A stretch of DNA of 64,000 nucleotides from Parastagonospora avenae f. sp. tritici 18332-5 (lineage: Eukaryota; Ascomycota; Dothideomycetes; Pleosporales; Phaeosphaeriaceae), in assembly GCA_022559985.1 (NCBI GenBank), contig JAFJTR010000004.1, positions 1 through 64,000 on the forward strand. The letters are read 5' to 3'. Under the pieces are notes generated by a model. The model saw only the letters and a program-made list of their open reading frames with translations. It did no database searches and was not told the origin of the DNA. Below are positions 42,341-53,913 of the stretch, piece by piece (positions within the stretch are counted from its first letter, which is position 1; each line of letters begins with the position of its first letter). The translations under genes and the position numbers were made by a program.

Positions 42341-43703
42341 ATGACCGAGAAAGAATGGGAAGGCGATTTCGATCCTATGGCAGACCCTGACGAGCAAAGA
42401 CATCTCCTCTCTGTTCTGGACTCGTTTCGGTAGGTATCTACCAAGACCGTTGGGAAAGTAGACCAAACACTGAACACTAGCCAGGTCCTATCGACGGCTG
42501 GCTCACTTCAATGGTACCCATGTTCGACGACAAGCTTTCTACTCGCTACCGCAGGAACACTGGATGCTCCTCTCTAAACCCCCGTTTTCGATTCTAGAAA
42601 CCTTCTCCAAGCTTGACGACCTGATCGACGGTAACGCAGAGCTGGCCGAAGCTATCTTCAAGGCTGGCTTCCAAGCCTTCTTAGCCCCCACTCTTGATAG
42701 TGAGTGGGTCGCCTCCATTGTGCCAGAAAAGTATGCCCGTGATGAGTACCAAATCTACTCCATCGTTATGGATCATATGAACGTGAAGACATCCAAAAAC
42801 GACATGGAAAAAGCGCGGAGTTGCATCAACCAATTCTACCGAGAGTGGAGTGAAGAGGGCCAGGTCGAGCGGTCGAAGTGCTTTGACCCTGTCATCTCAG
42901 CCCTACAGACGGAATTCAATTTACGCAAAGAAGATCAGCCAGACCTTGATCGATCCTCCATGAACGTGCTTGTACCTGGCGCTGGATTGGGCCGATTGGT
43001 CTTTGATATCTGCCGTGCAGGATTCAGCGTTGAAGGTAACGAGATCTCGTACCATGAACTGATGGCTAGTTCCGTCATACTCAACCACACGCACAAAGTC
43101 GGTCAATTCAGAATTGCCCCCTTTGCATTGAGCTGCTCAAACCACATCTCTCGCGCGGACCAGCTTCGGACTATACAGATTCCCGACGTACATCCAAGCA
43201 CCGAGCTCGCAAGTGCTGACCAGTCCAATGTACCAGCTCATGAACGCATGAGCATGGCTACAGGCGACTTCTGCGTCCTTTACAGCCAGGCCGAGTACGC
43301 GAACACTTTTGATGCCGTGAGTTCAGTCTTCTTCATCGATACTGCTCCAAACGTCATCCGTTATATCGAAGCTGTGCGAAGTTGCCTCAAGCCTGGCGGC
43401 TTGTGGGTCAATTTGGGACCACTATTGTGGCACCATGCGCCGCACAAGGATGATGATGACGTGATAAAAGAAAAAAAGACTAAAATACAAGTTGACGATG
43501 CCGGCATTGGGGACCCTGGCTCAATTGAGCTTAGCAACGAAGAAGTCCTTGCGCTTGTAAAACATTTTGGATTCACGATCGAGACGGAAGGATCTGGAAA
43601 CTTTGAGACAGGGTACATGACGAACCCTAGAAGCATGCTGCAAAGCAACTATAGACCAGCATTCTGGACGGCAAGAAAGAAGAAGAACGGAATGTTGAGC
43701 TAA
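42341..43703 (+). CDS. carnosine N-methyltransferase-like (N2227 family)
   Basis: Two exons, 42341-42429 and 42485-43703, give 435 residues. The product begins MTEKEWEGDFDPMADPDEQ, with the RRLAHFNGTHVRRQAFYSLP segment after the intron. Family blocks are INQFYREWSEEG, the SAM-binding motif VLVPGAGLGRLVFDICRAGF and EGNEISYHELMAS. Others are the stretch around DFCVLY, FDAVSSVFFIDTAPNVIRYIE, LKPGGLWVNLGPLLWH and YMTNPRSMLQSNYRPAFWTARKK at the end. By family knowledge the human member methylates carnosine to anserine and yeast YNL092W is the fungal relative. The substrate in a filamentous fungus may differ. The gene is complete. A transposon begins 39 bp after its stop, so the 3'UTR must run into it. 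Confidence 0.92.
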
Positions 43704-43742
43704 CCATGGTCTCCTGGTCGATGCTTATCCCCTGTCTTGCAA

Positions 43743-43787
43743 TGACGCGTCCGTGCACCTGGCGCACGCCCCCGTACCAGAACACCA
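43743..43787 (+). repeat. left terminal inverted repeat
   Basis: Begins TGACGCGTCCGTGCACCTGG and ends GAACACCA. It matches the right end in reverse complement except for one substitution at the outer edge and a 9-base insertion. Confidence 0.85.
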
Positions 43788-43823
43788 AACTTATCCAAAC
43801 TTCAACGCGTCATAACTCTGTCA

Positions 43824-44627
43824 ATATGGATCTAATTGCTTCAGCTGTTGCAGAATATAAATTGAAAGAACTAGGAGAACAACTCTCGTACCAATCAGTT
43901 GCTGATAAGTGGAATGTATCGCGCAGCGCAGTTAGCCGAAGACACTGAGGTGTTTCATCCACCCGTGCGGCCAAATACGACGAGATAGAAGCTCTTAACG
44001 CCGCACAACAACAAGAGCTTGTGTTATACATTAAGGAACTTACTGACCAAGGCTTTGCTTCTACGAGAGAGATAGTACGAAGTTTCAGCAGTGGGATAGC
44101 TCGAAAACCCGTCTTAGAGAGCTGGGTTACACGCTTCATCCATGAGAACGACATTCATCTCAACACTAGATAGTCTGCTCCTCTTAATCGTACACGCTAC
44201 AACGCTGACAACAGGCTTAAATGTAAGCAACATTTTAATGCCCTGTTCACTAAAATAATCAAATACGACATAGAACAGAGGCTTGTATACAATATAGACG
44301 AGAAGGGCTTCATGATGAGTGTGGGCCGACGTATGAAGAGAGTGTTCTCTAAGGCCTCGTATACAGCCCGTGTCACGAGAGGCAACGAGCAGGAACGTCA
44401 GAGCTTGCAGGGAAGCTTGATTGGTATACTACGTGCAGGTCTCAGGTGTAATACAAGACGTTGTGTGCAGAACAGAGCAAGGTACGGAGGCAGAAAGGAA
44501 TATAAACAGGGGAAGACTCGAGCGCGGACGCTAAGCCTACGCGGAGATATTCAGGAGGCGCATCAGCGGTTCTACGGTTGCCAACGATCAGAGCCTTTTG
44601 CAGAGCAGTACTGTAGAGTACTGTAGA
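43824..44627 (+). pseudogene. transposase, pogo/Tc1-mariner superfamily (broken)
   Basis: The start at 43824 encodes MDLIASAVAEYKLKELGEQL with a first HTH (SYQSVADKWNVSRSAVSRRH), then TGA. The same gene continues with AAQQQELVLYIKELTDQGF, VTRFIHENDIHLN (second HTH), a TAG, KCKQHFNALFTKII, and VYNIDEKGFMMSVGRRMKR with the first acidic catalytic residue. The fragment then degrades. Later parts (about 44770-45370) include a GIxPVDIS-type segment and a charged coiled tail. The second and third catalytic acids are not identifiable. This is consistent with an old, mutated copy rather than a domesticated gene. Confidence 0.85.
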
Positions 44628-45741
44628 GTACGGTAGCCCTCCGTGTAGTGTGGCACTGTCGAGTGTAGTAGTATGGGGTGTTAGGGTACGTTATCGTGAC
44701 ATTTGTCGACTGCTTACTCATCTGAACTCACACGGCATCAACACTGTAGCTAGGGCTATCTATTAGTCAAGAAAGCTGATTTTTTTACCTGTTCTAGCCC
44801 GCGTACACTAAAAGCTTCGCCAAAAGCAATGTATAATCAAGCTTTAAGACTACAGGCATCTAGCCCGTAGATATAAGTCCCGTATCAGAGAGATTACAAC
44901 CCTATACACCACCTGATCAGGCCGATCAGATAAGTCGAGAAGCTCCATCTCATCTCTCTCCGACTGATTAGTCTCGTTTACGACGATTGCTGCAAGAAAC
45001 AGTAGAAGAAACAAGCCAAAATGTAGCCCGGAAGCTTACTTTATTAATTCACCAGCTCACTACCTAAAACAGGCTTCTACAAGTTAAAGCAGAGGGGCTA
45101 CGAGCATCGCTTGCCACCCAAAATAAGCGTAGGCAGCATAGTAAGACCCTACCTATGCAAGAGCTTCAAAGCTGTAAAGTTGGTGCTCAACTTTAGTCTC
45201 CTTCATCTCTCTATCGGGCATGGGCCATACTGGCTACAAAAGAGACAGAACGACACCAGGAAAATCTTAATAAAGCAGAAAGAAAGAGGCAGAGAGAAGT
45301 TAATAAGGTCCAGAAAGAGAATGACGCCAAGAAACGGGCAGAAGATCGAGTGAAGGAGAGAGAAAAGAGAGAGAGATAAGGCGCAGAAAGCTGTAGATGC
45401 TGCTGCAAAGAAGGCTGAACAAAAGCATAAAAAGAGCAGAAAAACAACGAGAAAACTCTTAAATCTTCCTAAAGAGGTAAGCGCAAAGCTTCAAAGCCCT
45501 CTCCTAAGCCGAAAAAACGCCAGAAGGTCAGTGGTAGTGGTGCAATTAGTGGGGCAGCTTCTGGTGCGGCCATACGGGCTGCATCACCAGAACCACCACG
45601 CCTCACGTCACGTGGCCGCAGCGTCATTCTCCCATAAAAATTCAAATAGTACAAACTGTTCGCATGGCCCTACTTAGTAGACCACCAGAATCTTATCTAT
45701 ATACAGCGTTGTCAATAACCTCATGTTCACGATCGCGATTA

Positions 45742-45777
45742 TGGTGTTCGGCGTGCGCCAGGTGCACGGACGCGTTA
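45742..45777 (-). repeat. right terminal inverted repeat
   Basis: Reverse complement begins ATAACGCGTCCGTGCACCTG and ends GAACACCA, matching the left end. Confidence 0.85.
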
Positions 45778-46564
45778 TATTACCGGTATACAAAGGGTCC
45801 GACAACGATTGCAATCAATGTACGTGCTCGAGAACACCTTACCCGACCATAGCCGGCCTGCCTGAACAGCAACCGACCTCGCTTTTTCGAGAAGCCCGTG
45901 TAACGTCTTGTGCGATTCTACCAGCTTCGTCGCGATTGATATCGAACCATTTCTCGGCACGCAAGCGGGGTTCTTCCGTCCCCACATTCTGCTATGTACC
46001 CCGAGTTAATGTGTGGCGCGCAGAGTGTGTACAGGAACTACTTCCGGCGGTAAATCTTTAGCGAGCTGTCCCGTGCCTCAAATTAGCAAAGTTCCAAACC
46101 TAACAATATGCAATGGATAAATGACGTTGGCTGCTCCTTCGACGATTTGGCCGCAAATGTGTTTCAGCACAGGTGTGCGGCCGCGAAATGAGCTGCTTGA
46201 TGTATTCGAATATGTATTGCGAGCAGCTCGGCCTACTCAATCGCGCAGATTTGGCCGGCAGCATGAAGATCATCTATGGGTTTAAGCCCGTGGTTGACAA
46301 TGGGTACCCACGTCACTACTGCTTGTCGAACGTTGCTGGAGATGAGCCGCCGGGTATGTAAGCTTCGCATCACCAAGCATCGACTACCGTAAATCTTACG
46401 TTGGCAAGCTTTGGTTGATCACTGACCCGTGCGTCAGCGTGTGGGCCAGGATAGGACTTTGATGATCACAATCCAATTGACTATAAAGACCGAGCAATTA
46501 TCCAAGTCCATGAAGGCAGAGTCGTTGAGCTATTCAGCTACTCCCGTCAGGCAAACTCGCAAAG
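45778..46564. other. intergenic region between transposon and sialidase-fold gene
   Basis: No gene is recognised. Its right part is the promoter of the secreted protein at 46565. Confidence 0.4.
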
Positions 46565-47873
46565 ATGCTGTCCCTTCTTTTGACCAGCACTCTTCTTTTG
46601 GCACAGAAGGCTGTCGCACAGTCTTGTGCTTCAGAGCCCAAGCCATGGGGTTTCTTCAGCAACAATACCATCTACCAGACTACTGGCGTTGAGACAATCA
46701 CCTATCCTCGCTTTGTTGAGTTGGACGATGGTACTGTCCTCGCAACTGGCTCACTCAGTGGTCATAAGCCAGGCTACTTCCCAATTCTCGAGAGTCTTGA
46801 TGGTGGTGCGAGCTGGGCGTACATCTCAGACCTACGCGATCAAGTCAATGGCGCTGGTATGAGTGCACAGCCTGCTCTTGCTAAGCTCACAAAGGCCATG
46901 GGAGGCTATCCAGCCGGTACCATCTTGGCCAGTGGAAACAGCTGGGGCACAAATTTCTCGAAAATCGACTTGTATGCCAGTACAGACAAGGCCAGGACAT
47001 GGGAGTTTGTAAGCCACATCGCTCAAGGTGGAAGGCCCAACACCACCAATGGCGAAACACCAATCTGGGAGCCGTACCTCTTGTAAGTCGATTCGATTTC
47101 TTGAAAAAAAAGGAGATTCTAACAGCTACCAGGCAGTATGAGGATGGGCTCATCGCCTACTATTCTGACCAGCGCGATCCCAAGCACGGTCAAAAGCTCG
47201 CTCACCAAATGTCCAGCGACCTCAAGACCTGGGGCCCCGTCGTCAACGATGTCGCCTACGACCAATACACGGCACGCCCCGGTATGACTGTGGTCGCCTA
47301 CATCCCACCACTTAAAAAGTGGATTCTTGTTCACGAGCTGCCCGTTGGAAACTCTTCATCCTACGGCTCCAACTATCCCGTGTACTGTATGTTACCAATT
47401 ACATCAATCCACATTTACTATTTGTCTAATCAAATATAGACGTCATGGCCGACAAGCCCACGGAGTTTGGCAAGGAAAAGGGGCGCCCAATTGTCATCAA
47501 CAATTCCACTGTACCCAATGCTTCGCCATATGTTGTCTGGTCGCCCCTGGGCGGACCGAACGGCACCATTATCGTCTCGGATGCCGATCGCCCACAAGTT
47601 TATACCAACCGCTGGGGTGGCGCGGTGGATCAATGGGAAGAGCATGGAACACCAGCGGGTGCCGTGTACTCGCGCGCCATTCAGATCTTTGCGAAGTACC
47701 CGAACAAGCTCATGATCTATGGAGGCGAGACGTATGACAACCTGCGCGCAGGACTGCACACACCGTTGAGCGCGACGGTGGTTAGCCTTGAGCAGACGCT
47801 GAGGACGAGTGTGAATGGCACGATTGGTGGTGCTACGGCGGATTCCTTCCCAGGGGTTCCTCTTCCTTTTTAA
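46565..47873 (+). CDS. secreted BNR/sialidase-fold protein (GH93-like)
   Basis: Three exons, 46565-47082, 47133-47386 and 47440-47873, give 401 residues. The N-terminus is a signal peptide (MLSLLLTSTLLLAQKAVAQ). The mature part has beta-propeller features of sialidase/exo-arabinanase-like enzymes: a YPRFVELDDGTVLATGSL block, the Asp-box-like segments SLDGGASWAYIS and STDKARTWEFVS, GETPIWEPYLL, LIAYYSDQRDPKHGQK and YTARPGMTVVAYIP. Further blocks are ASPYVVWSPLG and KLMIYGGETYDNL. Members of GH93 release arabinobiose from arabinan, and the same fold is used in other exo-glycosidases. Substrate identity here is an inference. It would act outside the cell on plant or other polysaccharide. It converges with ARL3, with 227 bp between the stops. 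Confidence 0.85.
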
Positions 47874-48100
47874 ACTTAATGTTGAGGAGAGATGCATGAC
47901 TCAGATTTTTGAGTAATTTGGCAGACACTATGGACTGTATTAGCAGCACAAATTAACTGTATAGAACGAGATGATAGTCATTGGCTGAAGTGAGACGCAC
48001 GTGAATTCATGACTTCTTATACTACATGCATTTGACGTGCAACTCGCTCGCTGAACTACGCTCAAGAACCCATCCTTCAATCCTTCCCCCCCATCCCTAC
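47874..48100. terminator. convergent 3' region
   Basis: The 227-bp spacer is shared by the 3' ends of the sialidase-fold gene and ARL3. The two mRNAs may overlap at their tails. Confidence 0.4.
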
Positions 48101-48845
48101 TTACCTCATAACTGGCGCCCTACTCTCCCGATTAAACTCCATCCGACTACACAACCACTCGACCGCCTCCCTTACCCCCGTCCCCGTCAACGCACTACAC
48201 GGCAACACCCTACTATCCCTCACATTCCCGCCCTTCTCCCCCTCAAACACCTTCCTCACAAACCCCTCCTTAATCCTCACCACCTCGACACAATCCTCGC
48301 GGTCCTGTTTATTCGCCAGCACCAGTATCGGCACGCCGCTCGTATCCTCATTCTCCAGCACACTCTCCAGCACCAGCCTACACTCATCCAAACGCCCCGT
48401 ATCTAAATCCGACGACGGGGTGGAGGAGAGTTCGGAGAGCGTCGCGTTGCCCACGTCGCTGCTGTCAATGACGAAGACGATGGCGTGACATGACGAGAAG
48501 TAGCTCTGCCACAGCCCGCGCAGGCTGTGTTGCCCGCCGACGTCCCATATCTTGAGGTATATGTTGGGCTTGGAGAGTTCGACGGTTGCGACGTTTTGGC
48601 CGACGGTGGGCACGGTTTTGAGGTTGGGGTGTGAGGGCGTGTAGGCGGCTTTTATTTGCTCGAGGAGTGTGGTTTTGCCGGCGTTGTCGAGGCCGAGGAG
48701 GAGCACGGAGTATTCTGGGGAGGGTTAGTAGGTGTGGGTGGCATGGGGAAGGGAGAGGTTGTATGAGAGGGGAAGGTGAAGGTAGGGGTCACGCACCTTC
48801 TTTACTCGTGGCGTGTAGATATATAGACTTAAAAAGGTGGTACAT
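48101..48845 (-). CDS. arl3: Arl3/ARFRP1-type small GTPase
   Basis: Two exons, 48845-48797 and 48714-48101, give 220 residues. The product begins MYHLFKSIYLHATSKEE, the hydrophobic unmodified start typical of ARFRP1/yeast Arl3, which is N-acetylated rather than myristoylated (no Gly at position 2). G-motifs are VLLLGLDNAGKTTLL (P-loop), TVPTVGQN (switch I), KIWDVGGQHSLRGLW (G3, switch II), VLANKQDRED (G4) and LPCSALTGTGV (G5). By family knowledge the GTPase recruits Arl1 and tethers to the trans-Golgi. An insertion rich in Ser/Thr/Asp between switch II and G4 (ELSSTPSSDLDTG) makes it slightly longer than usual. The frame ends ESRAPVMR followed by TAA. Confidence 0.95.
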
Positions 48846-49428
48846 TGTGGACGGGACGCCGCGTCCGGCTGGTTCACATGGCTGTCGTGGTGTTGGCGCG
48901 TGGGTGTGGAGAATGAGACCCACATGAGCTTGCGGGTGGCTTATCGATAAAGCTGTCCTTCCCATGCGCCTCGTACATCATGCCATAACATACCCCAGCT
49001 ATGACTTCACATTCGTTATATGAAAGCAGGTTGAAAGAAGTATTGCTGCTGGCAACATGCCCATCTCATCGCCTTCCCTGGGGGCATCTCATTATAATAT
49101 TATACTAACAGTTACAGTGCTGATACAAGTACACACCTGTCCAGCAGGCCCATAAGCCTCCTACACTAATCTTACAACAAATACTGATACAATCATAAAG
49201 CGTCCGCGCATCATGCGCAAGTTCGCTTCTGATCATATCCTCGCGAATGGCCTTCTATAATGTTACACTTGAACGCCGTCAAGATGGATCCCAATCCGTG
49301 TTCCCAGAATTCCAAAACGCCTTGCTAAAAAGTGGAGTGTTGTTGTTACAATGTTCTTACACGACCTGACCAGATAGGTCTACAGTCGATCGCGCGGGCT
49401 TTTCACAGCTCACGCCAACTATTACGAA
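48846..49428. other. intergenic region
   Basis: It contains the ARL3 promoter at the left and the 3' flank of the Ser/Pro/Lys-rich gene at the right. No gene is visible. Confidence 0.4.
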
Positions 49429-50334
49429 TTACTTCAGTTTGCTCGGGTTCGGCGACATGGGGAAGAGCCGACACCCGTCCTTCATCTTCTTTGCGAAAGC
49501 CAAGTACGCCTGGAGCGCCTCGACTTGTGTCGCGTACGTCTTCTCGCGGTTCATCCACATCTTCAGGTACTTGTCCGAACTCAGGTCCTTGAGCGCGGCA
49601 TACCACTGCCGGTCTTTGGATGTCTGTCGACACACGACCGCGAGGTTCTTGCCGCCGAGTCCTGTCACGCCACTCACTAGCTTCAGGCACGCGGCCTTCA
49701 GCTCCGTGATCTCGTCAGATGGCTTGTCCTTGGGCGATTCATCGTCGGTTGAGCCGTCGGATGACGAGCTGCTCGCGATTCTCGAGAAGAAACTTGAGCG
49801 CACGGGTGTAGAAGGGACGCTCTTCGTCGCTGCGGGTTTTGAAGGTGTTTTCTTCGACGATGGGAGGGTTTTCGCTGACTCGGTTCGCGACGGCTTCGGT
49901 CTTGACGGCGCGTCCTTTTCCTTGTCTTTTGACGAGGAGCTCTTCGATGTCTTCGTTTTCGGCGACTTGGGCGGTTCCGTCTTCGATCGCGACAGTTTCG
50001 GCGGCGCGCTGTCTGGGAACGCGCCTATGGGAGCTTTCGACGAAGTTTTCGCAGGCGCAGGTTTCGTCGCGGCAGGTTTCGAGGATGATGCCTTTGGCGA
50101 TGTGGGTTTTGGCGATGTGGGTTTTGACGGAGCGACTTTCGGCGAAGGAGGTTTAGGTTGGGCTGCAGTTTTGGGCGGAGCAGCTTTTGGGATGATGACC
50201 TTGGGCGGCGGCGGGTTGATCTGCGCGGCCGGCGGTTGTGCGGTCAATTGCCCATTCGCTATTTGTCTCGCGCGCTCCTTGACACTGAGAAACATGTTGA
50301 AAAGCGAAACAAAGATCGATTTGTTATCTAGCAA
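49429..50334 (-). CDS. Ser/Pro/Lys-rich low-complexity protein (up to 301 aa)
   Basis: A single open frame. The start may be the first ATG (50334) or the Met of MFLSVKERAR at 50295. Residues about 25-200 are disordered and repetitive (KAAPPKTAAQPKPPSPK, SKPTSPKPTSPK and Ser-Lys runs), dense in Pro-Lys and Ser-Pro sites. The C-terminal 100 residues are ordered (EITELKAACLKLVSGVTGLGG, DRQWYAALKDLSSDKYLKMW, ATQVEALQAYLAFAKK). I recognise no family. The basic, Ser-Pro-rich part could be a phosphorylated nuclear or cytoskeletal linker, which is inference. The strong codon bias and continuous frame argue that it is a real gene. Confidence 0.65.
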   Translation of the reverse strand: MLDNKSIFVSLFNMFLSVKERARQIANGQLTAQPPAAQINPPPPKVIIPKAAPPKTAAQPKPPSPKVAPSKPTSPKPTSPKASSSKPAATKPAPAKTSSKAPIGAFPDSAPPKLSRSKTEPPKSPKTKTSKSSSSKDKEKDAPSRPKPSRTESAKTLPSSKKTPSKPAATKSVPSTPVRSSFFSRIASSSSSDGSTDDESPKDKPSDEITELKAACLKLVSGVTGLGGKNLAVVCRQTSKDRQWYAALKDLSSDKYLKMWMNREKTYATQVEALQAYLAFAKKMKDGCRLFPMSPNPSKLK

Positions 50335-51329
50335 TGTTGATAGCTATCGCGATCAGATGCTCCGGGGAACTCGATCGTTTTGATGGGAAATAGGCTGCCA
50401 CGGCGCTCCGGCCATCATGCGCACACCCCAGGGCCTACTAACACAACACAGCCGAGATTTGGCTGACTACTACTGGTAACATTTCAGGAGATGTGGCAAA
50501 CTGCGGAAGGTTGCAATTAGACCCGCGCACGTTGTGCCTGCTGGGCGGTGCGGCACGGGAACCGATGGGCGGACGAGGCCTGGAAACGGGCTGGGGGAGA
50601 TTATAGGGGGTAGGTCGTACAGAAGATGGGTTTCCAGAATGACAACAAACATTCTCTTCACGAATACAAGTTCGGGTGTAAGATGTTTATTTGCATGTTC
50701 CCGTTTAGAGGTGGGTTGTTATGCATAGATCGGCGAACGGGTGCATGTGCTTTGCATGCAGTATGCACGACATGTAGACGGGGACATGGTTCTACTGTCA
50801 GATGTGCATCGCAACGGTGCGCTAGTGTAATTTCCTTTTAGAACCAGTCCAACTCCCGTTCAATTGAGCACAACAAACATTAACTCGAGCCTACCTGCAA
50901 CCAGAAACACTAGAATACTACGCTGCGCCGCTGAATAGCCCCATCACTGTCTGGAAATGATAATTCATCTCGGGGGGAAGTGCGAAGCTAAACAGGTCTC
51001 ACTATACACAGCTCCCCAGTTGTACGCTCTCCTTGTACAAGTTGGACTTATTATAGCCACGATAACCAGGTTCACATTAGGGCTTCCTTTTGGGGTGACG
51101 TCTCTTGTTAAACAAACAAATGTCGCCACACCACGACCTTCGACAGACCAACAAAAGCCTTCCTCTTGAGAAAAGGACACATCGTCGTTTCTGCCTAGTT
51201 GTCTTCAACAGCCATTTCCCAACCTTTGCGTTGAGCTAGTACCCCTGCGAAGATGAAACCGACAGTGCGGCTCACTATCAAGAGAGGAAGTAACGACTCT
51301 TGACCCTCTTGTCCGATCACGCTTCGTAT
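50335..51329. other. 1-kb intergenic region
   Basis: No gene is seen. It includes the promoter of the Ser/Pro/Lys-rich gene on the left and the 3' side of the STAND-N gene on the right. Confidence 0.4.
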
Positions 51330-53223
51330 TCATCCAGGACGGACAATGACTACTGACACATGAATCGATATCAGGCTTATGTCTGCAGCCGAGTAAGCAA
51401 CTCTCCTAGTACACGTCAGACGTTGCTTGTGCGAGGCAGCACGAGCTTTGAATCCCGAGGTCACAGCTGGTACGACACGTAATATACACTTATTACATTG
51501 ATCTGTCTGCGCTCGAAAGTTCATGTATTCTTTAACATTGAATCTCCTCCTGTGCACAATGATTACACATTTATGTTCACATCTCATACAGACATTCTGC
51601 CAGTGACCATAGGGCCCGTCTCCACACTCTGAGCAGTGCCATAGAATACTTTTCGGACTTCTCAAAATTGACTCCTTCGGCTCATTCGGTTGAAGAAAGT
51701 CAACACGACAGTACGAATACAGATTGTCTTGCTCCAATGTTTCATCCACACCGATCCCAGAAGTGTCTGAGTTCATCAACGTTGATGTCTCTATTGAACG
51801 CTGGGACCAACGATAAGTCATTTGACACCATGCGCTATTATTATTAGGACTAGGCTCAGCATTGCGCTATAAGACTTACCACATGACTTTGTCGTTCTTC
51901 CTGCTTTCTTGAAGATCTTCGTGGTGACACCTGGGACATCGAGATTGCAGGTGGCCAGATGATACAGGCACGAGCATACTCATCTCTATAAATTGACCCG
52001 GCTAGACAACAGTCAGCAGGGGTTAGCGACACCTCCTGGATCATATACCATAAAAGCGTTGTTCCACAAGCCTCCGAAGTCAATCCTTTTCTGACGAGAT
52101 ACCTCATGCATATCGAATAGTTGTCGTCGGACGCGACTGACCGCTTGGGGACCTCGGTCCTTGAAAATCACCATCAAGACGGCGAAAAGTGCCTCAAAGG
52201 ATTGGATGAACTCGAGATGGAACGGTAGTCTGTTCCCCTCAAAAGCATCAATGAGGACGACGGGATGTTGCAACATCATTTGCGATGGCATCACCTGTTG
52301 GACTTGCACAATCTTTTTCACCTCAATAAGATGGATCTTCAGGCTTTTCTGCTGCGCAATCAACTCATCCAGCCTCCGCTGCAATAGCTCCTTATCCGCC
52401 AAAGCTTCTTGAAGAAGCTGGAACATGGCATGCTGCATGTCCGGCGATAAACCTCTGTAGAACGCATGTTAGCACAGATGCAATTGTAGGAAGGCCTGCA
52501 GGAGTTCCTTACCGCTGCAGGTGTTTCTGGATCTCGTCTATCCTGGATGGTATAGTTGAAATGACTTGGCTACTCGATTCGACTGAGTCCTGCACTTTCG
52601 CTAAGCAAAGGCTTTGTGAATCATGCGCGTTCTTTACGTCTGTGGAAAACTCTCCTCTGAGCTTCAGACTTGTTTGCATCTGGCTCGCGATATCTCGAAC
52701 GGCCGCGTTGGACTGTTCCGCGAGCTTCCGATTTTGATACTCTGCACCACTATTGCTGATCAGCGCCAGAGCCGTTCAATCAGTTCATGGTGTGGGGTTG
52801 TGCTTACATTTGGAAAACTGCCAATTGCAGCTGCAAAGTACTGACGTGCGCGTCAAGATGCTCCTTGAACTTCCGCACATCCTCCTTCTTGCACAGCGAC
52901 CATTGCATCTGTCGAGCCGCAAACATCACTCTTCCTGTTCTTCCTCGACCAGTCTTCAACAACTCAAACTTCTTAAACCCGTCCAAGAACTTCTTGATGC
53001 ACTCTTTGCAGTTGATCACCTCATCACCCACTGCAGCCTGATGCTGCGGTGTAGTGAGTTGCCCTGCCGCATCCAGCGCCTTCTCCAACGCACTAAGTGC
53101 TTGTCGAAGCTCTGAATAATCAGCCTTTGCACCTCGCGCATCGGAAAGAGAGTCGAAAGCGCTTTTGAGCAGCTTGATACTGGCGATAAAGTCACCCGCG
53201 GAGAAGCCAAAGGGAACGGCCAT
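51330..53223 (-). CDS. STAND N-terminal-domain / ubiquitin-like / zinc-ribbon protein without NTPase
   Basis: Five exons, 53223-52808, 52749-52513, 52454-52049, 52001-51880 and 51834-51330, close in frame to 561 residues. Start MAVPFGFSAGDFIASIKLL is the usual start of the fungal STAND (NLR-like) N-terminal domain, which runs to about residue 137 (DEVINCKECIKKFLDGF, MQWSLCKKEDVRKFKEHLD). A helical stretch (AAVRDIASQMQTSLKL, IPSRIDEIQKHLQ) follows. A ubiquitin-like domain follows at about 263-345 (HPVVLIDAFEGNRLPFHLEF, FVVLMVIFKDRG-type strand, RVRRQLFDMHEV, IDFGGLW) with the PGQFIEMSMLV strand and CPRC. The C-terminal exon carries WHCSECGDGPYGHWQNVC and MRCEHKC, a probable zinc ribbon. No Walker A/B motif is present, so it is not a complete NLR. 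It may be an adaptor or sensor. Exons 2 to 5 are splice-signal predictions. Confidence 0.8.
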
Positions 53224-53913
53224 GGCCACTTGGAGCTTCAATGATCAGCCTTGCTCCTACAACCCGAAACGGATCTTTTGCCGCTATTGCTCGATTTTCT
53301 CAATGCTATAATAAAAGTCGAGCAAGGGAAGTCCTTGAATAAACATAAAGGAAAGGCGCTCGAAACAGATGGGAGGGTATCCAGGCACAGCCATCGGGCT
53401 GTACATTTCCTTGGCGACAGCTGATGATGTGGCGGGATAACTAAGTTACAACCTTGACATTCGACATGTTTATGCAAGGTGTCGGCTCAGCACCCAATCA
53501 AGAGCAAGGCCATCTGACACAGCATATGTACCGACCATTGAGTTATAGTCTGGGAATTTTTCGAACTGATCGATACACGGACAGGAGGTACATTGGAATC
53601 GTCAGCCACTATTTTGCCACGGCATGGTAAGTTAGTTACCCTACAGAAGCTAACTAGGACTACCAAATATGGGTACCGATCACTACGTCGGTATGGCAGA
53701 CGCAAGCCATAGAAAGGCCGCGCACGCGCCTTACCAGAACATGAATGACTAACATGCTCTTAGAACATTTGAATAACGTGCTTTTGCTTTTCTGTACGCA
53801 TTCTCGCAAAGCCACTCCGACTTCGCCAGGCAAATTGACTGCTGAAACCGAGGAACTTGCATCATCTTTTGTATCCAGAAAGTTCTCAGCCCCGGAAAAA
53901 ATCCGCAAAGACC
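53224..53913. promoter_or_regulatory. divergent promoter region, STAND-N gene and thioesterase
   Basis: 690 bp separate the two divergent starts. I see no further gene. Confidence 0.4.

Larger units (their letters stand above)
43743..45777 (+). mobile_element. degenerate pogo/Fot-type DNA transposon
   Basis: About 2.03 kb bounded by terminal inverted repeats. The left end is at 43743-43787 and the right end at 45742-45777, sharing GCGTCCGTGCACCTGGCGCA and then GAACACCA in opposite orientation. Inside are the remains of a single DDE-type transposase on the plus strand: an HTH start, a CENP-B/Tc5-like second HTH, NIDEKGFM containing the first catalytic Asp, and a Lys/Glu-rich coiled C-terminus (about 45250-45370). 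All are interrupted by stops and frameshifts. A TA target duplication is expected for this group but is not clear. The left TIR has a 9-base insertion relative to the right. The element is inactive. Confidence 0.88.
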
